Shown: positions 35,297 through 44,428, counted from the first letter of the stretch. The stretch: 64,000 bases of DNA from Bradyrhizobiaceae bacterium Ga0074131 (GCA_001464035.1 LNEC01000019.1:736717-800716); one strand, 5' to 3'. Program-made: numbers and translations. The notes: a model not told the origin generated them from the letters alone.

Positions 35297-36496
35297 ATGT
35301 CGAAATCGTTCAAGGCGCTGGGCCTTGCGGTGGGCGCCCTCGCGCTGACCCACCTGCCGGCCGCAGCCCAGACCAAGGTCACCAATGAAGGCATCTCGGC
35401 CACCGAGATCGTCATCGGCACCCACCAGGACCTGTCCGGCCCGATCAAGGTCTGGGGCGTTCCGGTGTCCAACGGCATGAAAATGGCGGTCGAGGAAATC
35501 AACGCCGCCGGCGGCATTCACGGCCGCAAGATCAAGTTGATCCTCGAGGATTCGGGCTACGACCCCAAGCGGGCGGTGCTGGCGTCGCAGAAGATGATCG
35601 AGCGCGACAAGATCTTCGCGATGGTCGGCCCGATGGGCTCGCCGACCGTGCTCGCCTCACAGGACGTGCTGTTCGATGCCGGGGTGTTGCAGCTGTTCCC
35701 GCTGACCGCGGCCGAATTCACCTTCAAGTTCGATCCGGCCAAGCCGCAGGAGAGGCTGAAGTTCAACAACCTGCTTCCTTACGTCGAAAGCACCCGCGCC
35801 GCGGTCAAATACATGATCGAGACGAAGAATTTCAAGAAGCCCTGCATCCTGCATCAGGACGACGAGTACGGCAAGAACGTGCTCGATGGCTTTACCCAGC
35901 AGGTCGCCGCGATGAAGCTGACGCCGGCCTCGGTTACCAGCTACAAGCGCGGCGTATCCGACTTCAGCGCGCAGGTCGCCAAGATGAAGGCCGACGGCTG
36001 CGACATGGTTCTGCTCGGCACGGTGATCCGCGAGACCATCGGCGCGATGGGCGAAGCCAAGAAGCTCGGATGGGACGTGACCTTCCTCGGCGCCACGCCC
36101 ACCAACGTGCTCGAAGTGCCGGCACTCGGCAAGGAGACGGTGGAAGGCCTTTATGCCGCCTCAGGCTTCGAAATTCCCTACGAAGACACCGCGAAGGGAA
36201 AAGTGAAGGACTGGCTCGCCAACTACAAGAAGATGTTCGGCACCGACGCCAACACCCAGGCGATCATCGGCTACAATACGGTCACCACCTTCGCGCATTA
36301 TGCCAACAAGGCCGGCAAGGATCTCACCGGCCAGAAGATGCTCGATGCGCTGGAGTCCGGCGACAAGTTCCAGGATATCTTCAATTCGCCGCCGACCGTG
36401 TTCTCCAAAACCAACCATCTCGCCACCACCGTCACGCAGGTCCAGCAGGTCAAGAACGGCCGCTGGGTACTGGTGAAGGAAGGCCTGATGTTCTGA
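35297..36496 (+). CDS. livK: Periplasmic substrate-binding protein of the liv-type transporter
   Basis: 399 residues. Signal peptide MSKSFKALGLAVGALALTHL ending at PAAAQ. The mature protein begins with the receptor-family pattern EIVIGTHQDLSGPIKVWG, then EEINAAGGIHGRKIKLILED, a type-I periplasmic fold as in LivJ/LivK. The start at 35297 has AGAGGAG upstream and a proper signal peptide; the frame is open 35 codons earlier without one. Last gene of the operon, directly followed by a strong terminator. Confidence 0.92.
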   Translation: MSKSFKALGLAVGALALTHLPAAAQTKVTNEGISATEIVIGTHQDLSGPIKVWGVPVSNGMKMAVEEINAAGGIHGRKIKLILEDSGYDPKRAVLASQKMIERDKIFAMVGPMGSPTVLASQDVLFDAGVLQLFPLTAAEFTFKFDPAKPQERLKFNNLLPYVESTRAAVKYMIETKNFKKPCILHQDDEYGKNVLDGFTQQVAAMKLTPASVTSYKRGVSDFSAQVAKMKADGCDMVLLGTVIRETIGAMGEAKKLGWDVTFLGATPTNVLEVPALGKETVEGLYAASGFEIPYEDTAKGKVKDWLANYKKMFGTDANTQAIIGYNTVTTFAHYANKAGKDLTGQKMLDALESGDKFQDIFNSPPTVFSKTNHLATTVTQVQQVKNGRWVLVKEGLMF

Positions 36497-36516
36497 GGCT
36501 ACCCTCGCTCTGACGA

Positions 36517-36678
36517 TCAAGGGCTGCGCGGGAAAATCGCGCAGCCCTTTTCTCGTTCTAAGCAGCGGGCTGGATAACCTCCAATGCTCGTTGGCATCGA
36601 CACGTCCACCACGTCCTGGCCGGGCATGGTCGCCTGCTTGGCGGACCAGCGGACTTGTGCGCGCTCAAGGCCTTCCAT
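36517..36678 (-). pseudogene. Short open frame behind an orphan promoter/operator, possible 5' gene remnant
   Basis: From the ATG at 36676-36678 a 53-codon frame reads MEGLERAQVRWSAKQATMPG and then DVVDVSMPTSIGGYPARC before running into the livK terminator hairpin. The first 40 residues look like a natural N-terminus, while the rest is hairpin sequence, so a gene may have been cut here. I recognise no family. The only support is the strong promoter-and-operator arrangement just upstream, and it could be a chance frame. Confidence 0.25.
36519..36552 (+). terminator. Rho-independent terminator after the liv operon
   Basis: Perfect 12-bp stem AAGGGCTGCGCG / CGCGCAGCCCTT (36519-36530 and 36538-36549) with a 7-base loop and a short T run, 23 bases after the livK stop. 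The clearest intrinsic terminator in the window. Confidence 0.88.
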
Positions 36679-36680
36679 GA

Positions 36681-36716
36681 ATTATAAGTCATCGGATCAT
36701 CCGATGATGAATTATA
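36681..36716 (-). promoter_or_regulatory. Orphan operator: 9-bp-arm palindrome between two TATAAT boxes
   Basis: TCATCGGAT-1-ATCCGATGA (36689-36707) is a near-perfect palindrome. On each side is ATGAATTATA (36677-36686 and 36707-36716), giving two perfect minus-strand TATAAT boxes 30 bp apart. The palindrome would cover the start site of the upstream box. The form suits a dimeric repressor such as a GntR/FadR protein. It lies between two converging 3' ends with no intact gene to control. Confidence 0.5.
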
Positions 36717-36788
36717 CTGACAAAAAGCCTTGCCGCCTTTGCCCTCGACAATGGAAGGACGGGCATGCCCGCGCGCGCCCTCGCTCCT

Positions 36789-36814
36789 TTGCATGGGGTT
36801 GTTTTCGATATTTT
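36789..36814. repeat. 26-bp repeat, copy 2
   Basis: Identical to 10310-10335 and in the same orientation, again in an intergenic stretch, here about 110 bases beyond the 3' end of the PQQ dehydrogenase gene. The bases outside the 26 differ. Confidence 0.6.
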
Positions 36815-36924
36815 ATGCCGACGCCGTTGGAGACCGCGACCGCCGGCATGACATGTCTTCCATGCGACGAAGCAACCCATTCTGCCGTGTGGCTGATGGA
36901 TCGCTTCGCTCGCATGGACGGTGG

Positions 36925-39108
36925 CTACTGCTTCGGCCGGATCGCGTCCGCGGTGCCCTGAATGAAAGCCTGAATCTTCACGACGTCGGCTTCGGTCAGC
37001 TTGCCGGTAAAGTCGGGCATGCCCTGATCCTTGAATGGGCCCTTGAGCACGATATCTTTCAGGTTCTCGATCGTCTCCTTGGGGAGGTAGCCGAGGTTCC
37101 GGACGTTGCCGCCGTTGTGGACGCCCGGCACGCCATGGCACTGGGCGCAGGCGGCGACATAGAGCGCGGTGCCTTCAGGCACGTCCTTCGGATCGTACTT
37201 CACGCCGGCGAGCAGGCCCTCGGTCTGGTACTTCACGAACGCAGGCGGCGGTGCGTTGCCGTCAATCGCGAATGTATAGACCGTGCCCGGGCTGCGATAC
37301 TCGGTCGCGCGCACGGCAATTCCGAACACGCCGCCCCAGCCGACCGCCACGGAGACGTACTGCTTGCCGTCGATCATGTAGGTCGACGCGGCCGCCACCA
37401 CGCCGCTACCGGTCGGACTCTCCCAGAGCTTCTCGCCTGTCGTGGCGTTGTAGGCGATGAAGCGCCCGTCGGCGGTCCCTTGGAATACAAGGTTGCCGGC
37501 CGTCGTGAGCGTGCCGCCGTTCCACGGCGCCACATATTCAGCGCGCCAGGCTTCTTTCTGCTTCACCGGATCCCAGGCCAGCAGCCGCCCGAAGGGCTTG
37601 TTCTTGGGCGGGGTCGCGTCCAGCATGAAGCCGACATTCCAGCCCGCCGCGGAGGCGAATTTGCCGGGCTCCTGGGCATTATGCTTGAGCTTCTTTTCCG
37701 GCGTCAGGTTCACCGGCACACCCTGCGCCGGCAGATACACCAGGCCGGTCTGCGGATTGAACGACATCGGGTGCCAGTTGTGGGCGCCGTAGGGACCCGG
37801 AATGCTGTCATAGGCTTCGGCGCCGCGCGCGGCCGGCACCTCGATCGGCCGTCCATCGGCGCCGTAGCCGGTCGCCCAGTTCACATCGACGAAGTTCTTC
37901 GCCGAGATGAACTTGCCATTGGTGCGGTCGACGACGAAGAAGAAGCCGTTCTTCGGCGCATGCAGGATGACCTTGCGTGGCGCGCCGTCGATGGTGAGGT
38001 CGGCGAGGATCATCGGCTGGGTCGCGGTATAGTCCCAGTGGTCGCCGGGTGTTTCCTGGTAGTGCCAGATGTATTTCCCGGTGTCGGCGTTCAGCGCGAC
38101 CAGGGACGAAAGATAGAGATTGTCGCCGCCGGCAGGGCTGCGGATGTCGCGATTCCAGGGCGAGCCGTTGCCGGTGCCGATATAGACCATGTTGAGGTCG
38201 GGATCGAAGGTGATGGTGTCCCACGCGGTGCCGCCGCCGCCGTTGATCCAGTACTTGCCCGAGGGATCCCAGGTCTTGGCCGCAGCCGCCATCGACTCGT
38301 CTTCGAACGGTTTGGAGGGATCGCCCGGCACCGTGAACCAGCGCCAGGCCTGGTCGCCGGTTTCCGCGTCATAGGCGGTGACGTAGCCGCGGGCGCCGTA
38401 TTCCGCGCCGCCATTGCCGATCACGACCTTGCCTTTGAACACGCGGGGCGCGCCGGTGATGGTGTAGGAATGCTCCTTGCTGACGATGGTATCCTTCTCC
38501 CAGACCTTGCGGCCGGTCACCGCGTCGAGCGCGATCAGCCGTCCGTCATAGGCGCCGACGAAAACCTTGCCCTTCCAGAGCGCGACGCCGCGATTGACGA
38601 CGTCGCAGCAGCCTTTGTAGCCCTTCTCCTTGTCGATGCCGGGATCGAAGGTCCATATTCTCTTGCCGGTGCGGGCGTCGACGGCGTGCACCACGCTCCA
38701 TGAGGCCGTCACATACATGACGCCGTCGACCACCAGCGGCGTTGCCTCGACGCCGCGGGAGGACTCCAGCGGATAGGTCCAGACCAGGCCGAGTTTCTTG
38801 ACATTGTCGGTGGTGATCTGGTTGAGCTTGCTGAAGCGCGTCTCGGCGTAGTCGAGGCCTGTGGTCGGCCAGTCGTTCGAGGTCGCGGTGTTGGCCTTGA
38901 TCGAGGCGCCGTCGACCGCCGAGGTCACGGCCTTGATGTGGTCGGGCGAACCCTTGGCGGCGTTCTGGGCGACGGCGCCACTTGCGGAAATCGCCAGGCC
39001 CAGCCCGATGGACATGGCGGCGGTCATGAGGCGGGCCGACCGGCGCAGGCCGATGGCGGCGTCACGAAAACGACGGCGAGCAAAATCAACGCGCGGCAAA
39101 CGTGTCAT
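36925..39108 (-). CDS. PQQ-dependent alcohol dehydrogenase with C-terminal cytochrome c (quinohaemoprotein type)
   Basis: 727 residues. A long basic signal peptide (SMIGLGLAISASGAVAQ-like core near residues 30-48) sends it to the periplasm. The eight-bladed propeller shows the vicinal disulfide YKGCCDVVNRG over PQQ, GTGNGSPWNRDIRSPAGGDN around the catalytic Asp, and repeated tryptophan-docking motifs (VTGRKVWEKDT, TGKYIWHYQETPGDHWDYT). Near 655 CAQCHGVPGVHNGG attaches one haem, making this a type II enzyme that oxidises alcohols and passes electrons to the respiratory chain. GGGAGGG lies 5 bases before the ATG at 39108. No PQQ-biosynthesis gene is in the window. I could not decide calcium or lanthanide dependence. 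Confidence 0.93.
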   Translation of the reverse strand: MTRLPRVDFARRRFRDAAIGLRRSARLMTAAMSIGLGLAISASGAVAQNAAKGSPDHIKAVTSAVDGASIKANTATSNDWPTTGLDYAETRFSKLNQITTDNVKKLGLVWTYPLESSRGVEATPLVVDGVMYVTASWSVVHAVDARTGKRIWTFDPGIDKEKGYKGCCDVVNRGVALWKGKVFVGAYDGRLIALDAVTGRKVWEKDTIVSKEHSYTITGAPRVFKGKVVIGNGGAEYGARGYVTAYDAETGDQAWRWFTVPGDPSKPFEDESMAAAAKTWDPSGKYWINGGGGTAWDTITFDPDLNMVYIGTGNGSPWNRDIRSPAGGDNLYLSSLVALNADTGKYIWHYQETPGDHWDYTATQPMILADLTIDGAPRKVILHAPKNGFFFVVDRTNGKFISAKNFVDVNWATGYGADGRPIEVPAARGAEAYDSIPGPYGAHNWHPMSFNPQTGLVYLPAQGVPVNLTPEKKLKHNAQEPGKFASAAGWNVGFMLDATPPKNKPFGRLLAWDPVKQKEAWRAEYVAPWNGGTLTTAGNLVFQGTADGRFIAYNATTGEKLWESPTGSGVVAAASTYMIDGKQYVSVAVGWGGVFGIAVRATEYRSPGTVYTFAIDGNAPPPAFVKYQTEGLLAGVKYDPKDVPEGTALYVAACAQCHGVPGVHNGGNVRNLGYLPKETIENLKDIVLKGPFKDQGMPDFTGKLTEADVVKIQAFIQGTADAIRPKQ

Positions 39109-39339
39109 CTTTTCCCTCCCAAACGATCTCTGGCGGATCTGCCGGGATCGTATGCCGGTGCAAAGGATGGCGTCAATCAAGGGTAGAACCGAAGTGGAAA
39201 AGATAAAATCGATCCCGCCACAATTTCTGCCATACGACATGCCACGCGCCTTTCTGGATGCGCCGCAATGTGGGATAATGGCTCAGGTGGCCTTGATCTG
39301 CCGGTTTCCTCGATGTGATGGAGCGGCCGGCGGGCAGGG

Positions 39340-40131
39340 TTACATCGGCGACCTTTCGATTCCGGGATGGCCGGTCGCTTGCGAGACGAGGTTGCGATCC
39401 CCGGGCGCAGGCATCGGCGCCGCCTCGTAGCGCCTGACGCCGTTGCGATCGATGACGAAGCTCGGCCGGTAATTTCTGATCTGCGCGTCCTCGACCATCG
39501 CCATGCGGCGGTTGTCCAGTGTCAGCCAGTGCCCATCCAGCCGCGCCGCGGCGACGGCATGATCCTCGCCGCGGACGGTGTCGCGCATGATCACGATGCG
39601 CAGATCGTCGGCTGGAATGCCGGCCCGCTGCAGCGCGATGAATTTCGCGATCGCGTAGTCTTCGCAATCTCCCGCGCCGCGGGTCAGCGTCGCGAGCGGC
39701 GGACTCCACACATCGATCGCGCCATATTGTTCGAGATCGCCCATCGGCCGGATCGCGAGGTTGATCGCACGATTGATCTCGCCGAGGCGGGCGCGACCCT
39801 CGCGGGCCCTGGCGGTGTCGACGATGGCCAGAAACTGCTGCGCCGCCGGCGAGGCGCAGCGGTCCGGGTCGCCCTCACAAAGCGCGAGCTGCACCATCTC
39901 ATCCGCGAGACGCAGCTGCACGCGCTGCCACTTCGCCAGCAGTCCGCCGCCGGTGAGATGCGATGCGAACAGCCCGAACGGTTCGGCTGATCTTTCGATC
40001 GGATCCGATGCTTCCCAGGAATTCGGCGCTCCCGACGAAAGCGCTGTCACTGGTTCGAACCAGGCGAAGCCCAGGCCAAGCAAGGCAGACATGACGGCGC
40101 GCAACGCACGCGAATGGCCTGATATCCCCAT
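39340..40131 (-). CDS. Bacterial transglutaminase-like cysteine peptidase (BTLCP, LapG-related)
   Basis: 263 residues with an N-terminal signal or anchor (AVMSALLGLGFAWF). The papain-like core has Cys in LTRGAGDCEDYAIAKFIALQ, His in RGEDHAVAAARLDG and Asp in HWLTLDNRRMA, the complete triad of the BTLCP family. LapG, the best-known member, cleaves surface adhesins in the periplasm under cyclic-di-GMP control; most rhizobial members are unstudied. The start at 40131 has GGGGTG upstream; 40143 is possible. It is divergent from the adenylate cyclase gene. Confidence 0.87.
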   Translation of the reverse strand: MGISGHSRALRAVMSALLGLGFAWFEPVTALSSGAPNSWEASDPIERSAEPFGLFASHLTGGGLLAKWQRVQLRLADEMVQLALCEGDPDRCASPAAQQFLAIVDTARAREGRARLGEINRAINLAIRPMGDLEQYGAIDVWSPPLATLTRGAGDCEDYAIAKFIALQRAGIPADDLRIVIMRDTVRGEDHAVAAARLDGHWLTLDNRRMAMVEDAQIRNYRPSFVIDRNGVRRYEAAPMPAPGDRNLVSQATGHPGIERSPM

Positions 40132-40364
40132 CTGACACCCCATGTCCGGGCGTCGGCAAGGCTCACTGGCCAGCTCGCGACCGGATCGTTTCGAAGGCGA
40201 GGATGGTCAGGGGAGCCTTCATTCGGCTTAAAGATCGGGCTTGCGGAAGCGGGAAAGCGCAGAACAGGCTGAAATCGGTCTTGCCGGTTTGCTTAAAACT
40301 TTAGGGGTACCCCGGTCCGGCCATCATCTGGTGCCGCAATCCCGTGATGTGATACCCCAGCAGA

Positions 40365-42593
40365 ATGAAGCGGCTGAGGGCATTGCGGCGCTGGTTCAAG
40401 CGCAGGTTCGGGGTTGCGAGGCTGGTGTGCCTGGCGATCCTGATCGGACTCGCGGCGCTGCGCGTCGCCGATCCCTTCGCGGTCGAGGAGCTGCGGCTCA
40501 GGACCTTCGACAGCTTCCAGGTCATCGAACCTCGTGTGAAGACCGCAAGGCCGGTGACCATTATCGACATCGATGAAAAGAGCCTGGCGAAACTCGGCCA
40601 GTGGCCCTGGCCGCGCACCCGGATCGCGGATCTGGTCGACAAGCTCACCGCGCTCGGCGCCGTCGTGATCGCCTTCGATATCGTGTTCCCGGAGCCCGAC
40701 CGGCTCAATCCCGCCGTCGCGGCCGATACCATCCGCAATCTCGATGAGGAAACCCGGGCCAAGCTGCGCGCGTTGCCGAGCAACGATCAGGTTCTGGCCG
40801 ACGCCATCAGCCGCTCGCGTGTGGTGCTGGGCCAGTCGGGTTTCCCCTACGTCCTCGGCGAATTCGACAAGTCGCTGCCGGTCACGGGGCTGGCGATGCG
40901 CGGCGAGGAGCCGCAGCCGTTCCTGATCGATTTTCAGGGCCTGCTGCGCAATGTGCAGGTGCTGGAAGAGGCGGCGGCCGGTCGTGGCCTGTTCACGATC
41001 AAGAACGAGCGCGACGGCATCGTGCGGCGGGTGCCGATGATCATGCTGGCGCAGGGCGCGACCATGCCGTCCCTGAGCTTCGAAATGCTGCGGGTCGCTT
41101 CCGGCTCCGGCACGATCCTGACCAAGGCCGAAAAGGCCGGCCTGCAGAGCGTCGGCGTCAGCGGCTTCGAGGTGCCGACCGACCGCAACGGCCAGGTCTG
41201 GGTGCATTTCGCGCGGCGCGATCCTTCGATCTATGTCTCGGCGGTCGATGTGCTCGAGGGCCGCGTCCCGCCCGAGAAGATTGCTCAGAAGCTGGTGCTG
41301 GTGGGGACCTCGGCGGTTGGACTTCTCGACGTCAAGACCACGCCTGTCGATCCGGTGATGCCCGGCGTCGAAATTCATGCCCAGGTGCTCGAAAGCGTGC
41401 TGACGCGAACGGTGTTGTCGCAGCCCAATTGGGCCATCGCCGCCGAATTCTTCTCCGCGCTCGTGCTCGGACTGCTGGTGATCGCGTTTGCGCCGATGTT
41501 CGGGCCGATCACCCTCGTCGCGGTCGGCGCCTTGTTCGCGACGGTGCTGATCGGGATCTCCTGGTACTTCTACACCCAGCACCGGCTGCTGATCGATCTC
41601 ACTTACCCGCTGGTGTCGACCACGGCGATTTACCTCACGCTCATCTTCTCGAGCTTCGTCAGGGAGCAGAGGCAGCGCCGGCAGATACGCTCCGCATTCG
41701 GCCAGTATCTGTCGCCGGCGCTGATCGAGCAACTCGCGCAGTCGCCCGAGAAACTGCAGCTCGGAGGCGAGGAGCGCGAGATGACGATCATGTTCTCAGA
41801 CGTGCGCGGCTTCACGGCCATCTCGGAGTCCTTCAAGCGCGACCCGCAGGGATTGACGGCGCTGATGAACCGGTTTCTGACGCCGCTGACCAATGCCATC
41901 CTGGATCGCAAGGGCACCATCGACAAGTATATGGGCGACGCCATCATGGCGTTCTGGAACGCGCCGCTCGACGACATGGAACACGAGATCAATGCCTGCG
42001 AAGCCGCCCTCGACATGCTGGAGCGGATCGACGTCCTCAATCAGGAGCGAGAGATCGAGGCGAAGGACGCGGGTCAAGTCCATATTCCGATCAAGGTCGG
42101 CGTCGGCCTGAATACCGGCCTCTGCGTCGTCGGCAATATGGGGTCCACCCTGCGCTTCGATTATTCCGTGCTGGGCGACAGCGTCAACCTGGCGTCGCGG
42201 CTGGAGGGGCAGTCCAAGGAGTACGGATTTCCCATCATCATCGGCTCGAAGACCGCGATGGCGGTCAAGGACCGGTTTGCGATCCTCGAGCTCGATTTCA
42301 TCATGGTCAAGGGAAAGAAGGAACCCGAGGTGATTTATGCCATCGCCGGCCGCGAGGACACCGCGCAGTCCGAAAGCTTTCAGCGATTGCGCAACCTGAC
42401 CATCGAGATGCTGGCGTGCTATCGCAACCGCGACTGGGAGGGCGCGCTGGCGGCGATCGGGCGCGGCCGCAAGACCGACGACGGGCATGCGCTCGAACAT
42501 CTATATGGTTTGTACGAGACGCGGATCTTTCGCTATCGGGAAAACCCGCCGCCGGAGGACTGGAACGGTGCGTTTGCGCTGTTGACGAAGTAG
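40365..42593 (+). CDS. CHASE2-domain class III adenylate cyclase
   Basis: 742 residues. One N-terminal membrane helix (VARLVCLAILIGLAAL), a large periplasmic CHASE2 sensor from about 40 to 345 (TIIDIDEKSLAKLGQWPWPR, LVLVGTSAVGLLDVKTTPVD), three membrane helices near 360-440, then the class III cyclase domain. The cyclase shows MIMFSDVRGFTAISES and KYMGDAIMAFWNAP with the two metal Asp residues, and DYSVLGDSVNLASRLEGQSK with the transition-state Asn and Arg. It should make cAMP in response to an extracytoplasmic signal. A C-terminal extension of 60 residues is TPR-like (WEGALAAIGRGRKTDDGHAL). Confidence 0.93.
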   Translation: MKRLRALRRWFKRRFGVARLVCLAILIGLAALRVADPFAVEELRLRTFDSFQVIEPRVKTARPVTIIDIDEKSLAKLGQWPWPRTRIADLVDKLTALGAVVIAFDIVFPEPDRLNPAVAADTIRNLDEETRAKLRALPSNDQVLADAISRSRVVLGQSGFPYVLGEFDKSLPVTGLAMRGEEPQPFLIDFQGLLRNVQVLEEAAAGRGLFTIKNERDGIVRRVPMIMLAQGATMPSLSFEMLRVASGSGTILTKAEKAGLQSVGVSGFEVPTDRNGQVWVHFARRDPSIYVSAVDVLEGRVPPEKIAQKLVLVGTSAVGLLDVKTTPVDPVMPGVEIHAQVLESVLTRTVLSQPNWAIAAEFFSALVLGLLVIAFAPMFGPITLVAVGALFATVLIGISWYFYTQHRLLIDLTYPLVSTTAIYLTLIFSSFVREQRQRRQIRSAFGQYLSPALIEQLAQSPEKLQLGGEEREMTIMFSDVRGFTAISESFKRDPQGLTALMNRFLTPLTNAILDRKGTIDKYMGDAIMAFWNAPLDDMEHEINACEAALDMLERIDVLNQEREIEAKDAGQVHIPIKVGVGLNTGLCVVGNMGSTLRFDYSVLGDSVNLASRLEGQSKEYGFPIIIGSKTAMAVKDRFAILELDFIMVKGKKEPEVIYAIAGREDTAQSESFQRLRNLTIEMLACYRNRDWEGALAAIGRGRKTDDGHALEHLYGLYETRIFRYRENPPPEDWNGAFALLTK

Positions 42594-42634
42594 CAAGAGC
42601 ATCGGCCATCAGCGGCGAAACTCAGCCCGCAGCC

Positions 42635-42735
42635 GTCATCACCCGCGAAGGCGGGTGATCCAGTGTTCCAGAGACGCCAGAAATAGAATCGACAGACCCC
42701 GGCGTACTGGATACCGCGCTTTCGCGGAATATGAC
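42635..42735. repeat. 101-bp palindromic intergenic repeat
   Basis: The element begins GTCAT and ends ATGAC. Near the left end is a hairpin ATCACCCGC-GAAG-GCGGGTGAT (42638-42659) and near the right end CCGCG-CTTT-CGCGG (42714-42727). It lies between the converging cyclase and binding-protein genes. It matches a REP-like pattern I know from Bradyrhizobium chromosomes. Confidence 0.65.
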
Positions 42736-42775
42736 GAGCTGTGAGCGATGAGCGCCGCGCCGGAAACTCGGATTC

Positions 42776-44383
42776 TCACTCCAACCCGATCGTGGTCAGA
42801 TCCTGAAACCAGTGCTGCGCCTGCACGAATTTCTTCACCTTGGGTGACAGCGCATGCGGATTGGTGTCGTGCACCACCCACACCAGCGTGGCATCGTCCA
42901 CGATCAGCGCGTGCGCCTGCGCCAGCAGTTCATCCTGCTTGGTGACATCGAAGGTCTGCTTGGCCTCGTCGATCAGCGCATCGACCTTCGGATTCTTGTA
43001 GCCGCCCCAGTTGACGCCGACCGGCGCGATCTGACCGGAGTGGAAGAAACGCACGATGGCGTAGAGCGGGTCCGAGGTGACATAGGCGATGTTGTTGGAG
43101 GTGATGCCGGCGTTCAGTTCGTCCGCCGCGCCCTTGCGCCAGGCAGTGTACAATGTCTCGAGCTCGACCACCTTGAAGTCGATCTCGATGCCGATCTCCT
43201 TGAAACTCTGCTGCAGGAATTCGTTCATCGGCAGCGATAGCATTTGCCCGGTGCCGCCTTGCGCGATGACGAAGGTGGTCTTCAGCGGCTTTTCCTTGGA
43301 GTAGCCGGCTTCCTGCACCAGCTTCTTCGCCGCCGCCGGGTCGTGTTTGAGCTCGAAGGCCGGCTTACCGAACCAGGGGCTCGACGGGTCGACCTGTCCC
43401 TTGGCAGGTTTGGCGAGGCCGTTCATCAAGCCGACGATCGCGTCGCGGTCGATCGCGAGGTTGAGCGCCTTGCGCAAGCGGATGTCGGTCCAGGGCGAGC
43501 CCGGCAGCACGCTGAGATGATAATTCCAGACATGCGGGGTGACGTTGTCGATGATCCGCATCCCCGCTGACTTCAGTTGCGGCACCGCGTCCGGCGCCGG
43601 CGTTTCGATCAGGTCGACCTGTCCGGCGAGCAGCGCGTTGGTGCGCGTCAACGCTTCCGGCATCGGGATCAGGACCATCTTGTCGACCTTCGGAAGACGC
43701 TTCTTGTTCCAGTAGTCGGGGTTCTTCGACAGCTCAGCAAGTTCGCGGGGCACAAGTTTAGTCAGCTTGAACGGACCGGTGCCCGAAGGCGAGGCAGCGA
43801 ACTTGTCCCAGTCCTTGCCGAGCTTGTCGTATTGAGCCGGGCTGGAGATCAGGAACCAGAGCATCTGGTAGGGGAAGAACGAATCGACCGCCTTGGTGGT
43901 GATTTCGATGGTGGCATTATCGACCTTGGCGTAGCTCGCCACCGAAGGCAGCCGCGTCTTGACCTGCGCGCTCTGGCGCTTGTCGAATTGCGGCGCCTTG
44001 TCGTTGAGCACCTTGTCCAGATTCCAGATCACCGCATCGGCGCTGAAGTCGCTGCCGTCATGGAATTTCACGCCTTGCCGCAGCGTGAAGCGCCACTTCT
44101 TCTTGTCGTATTCGTCGACCTTCCATTCGGTGGCCAGGCCGGGGACCAGTTTGCCAGGCCGCTCCGACACGTCCATTTCCCAGGCGACCAGGGGGTCGTA
44201 AATCGTGTAAGCGCTGAATTGATAGGCACCTGCACCGCGATCAGGCTGCCCGGTGGTCAGCGGAATATCCGCCATCGAGATCCCGTATCGCACTACGGTC
44301 TCGGCTTGCGCCGGCAGGGCGAACAGGCCGGCGCTGACGGCGAGTGCCGCGGCAGCAAGAAGCATCGAGTTTCGGGTGCGCAT
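42776..44383 (-). CDS. ABC transporter substrate-binding protein, family 5 (peptide/opine type), paralogue 1
   Basis: 535 residues, signal peptide ending PAQAETVVR near residue 27. VPGLATEWKVDEYDKKKWRF and LRQGVKFHDGSDFSADAVIW are the family-5 signature. It is clearly a paralogue of the protein at 44587-46251, sharing for example the NADIP-like opening, PEALTRTNALLAGQ, SLPMNEFLQQSF and the C-terminal HALSPKVKKFVQ; the two are divergently transcribed from a 203-bp gap. It has no permease of its own and probably feeds the same membrane complex with a second ligand. GGAG lies 8 bases before the ATG. Confidence 0.92.
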   Translation of the reverse strand: MRTRNSMLLAAAALAVSAGLFALPAQAETVVRYGISMADIPLTTGQPDRGAGAYQFSAYTIYDPLVAWEMDVSERPGKLVPGLATEWKVDEYDKKKWRFTLRQGVKFHDGSDFSADAVIWNLDKVLNDKAPQFDKRQSAQVKTRLPSVASYAKVDNATIEITTKAVDSFFPYQMLWFLISSPAQYDKLGKDWDKFAASPSGTGPFKLTKLVPRELAELSKNPDYWNKKRLPKVDKMVLIPMPEALTRTNALLAGQVDLIETPAPDAVPQLKSAGMRIIDNVTPHVWNYHLSVLPGSPWTDIRLRKALNLAIDRDAIVGLMNGLAKPAKGQVDPSSPWFGKPAFELKHDPAAAKKLVQEAGYSKEKPLKTTFVIAQGGTGQMLSLPMNEFLQQSFKEIGIEIDFKVVELETLYTAWRKGAADELNAGITSNNIAYVTSDPLYAIVRFFHSGQIAPVGVNWGGYKNPKVDALIDEAKQTFDVTKQDELLAQAHALIVDDATLVWVVHDTNPHALSPKVKKFVQAQHWFQDLTTIGLE

Positions 44384-44428
44384 GAACTAGGCTCCATTGA
44401 GGGGGGACACCGATGGTGCGATGCAAAC

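Noticed and set aside
36730..38703. A 657-codon open frame opposite the PQQ dehydrogenase
   Set aside because: The dehydrogenase is unmistakable on the minus strand; the opposite frame lacks any recognisable domain.
36925..39108. Calling the PQQ dehydrogenase lanthanide- or calcium-dependent
   Set aside because: The distinguishing residue near the catalytic Asp needs an alignment with known enzymes that I could not make with confidence.
39225..39265. A second sigma-54-like match before the PQQ dehydrogenase
   Set aside because: The -12 part reads ATGGC instead of TTGC, so the essential GC is missing.
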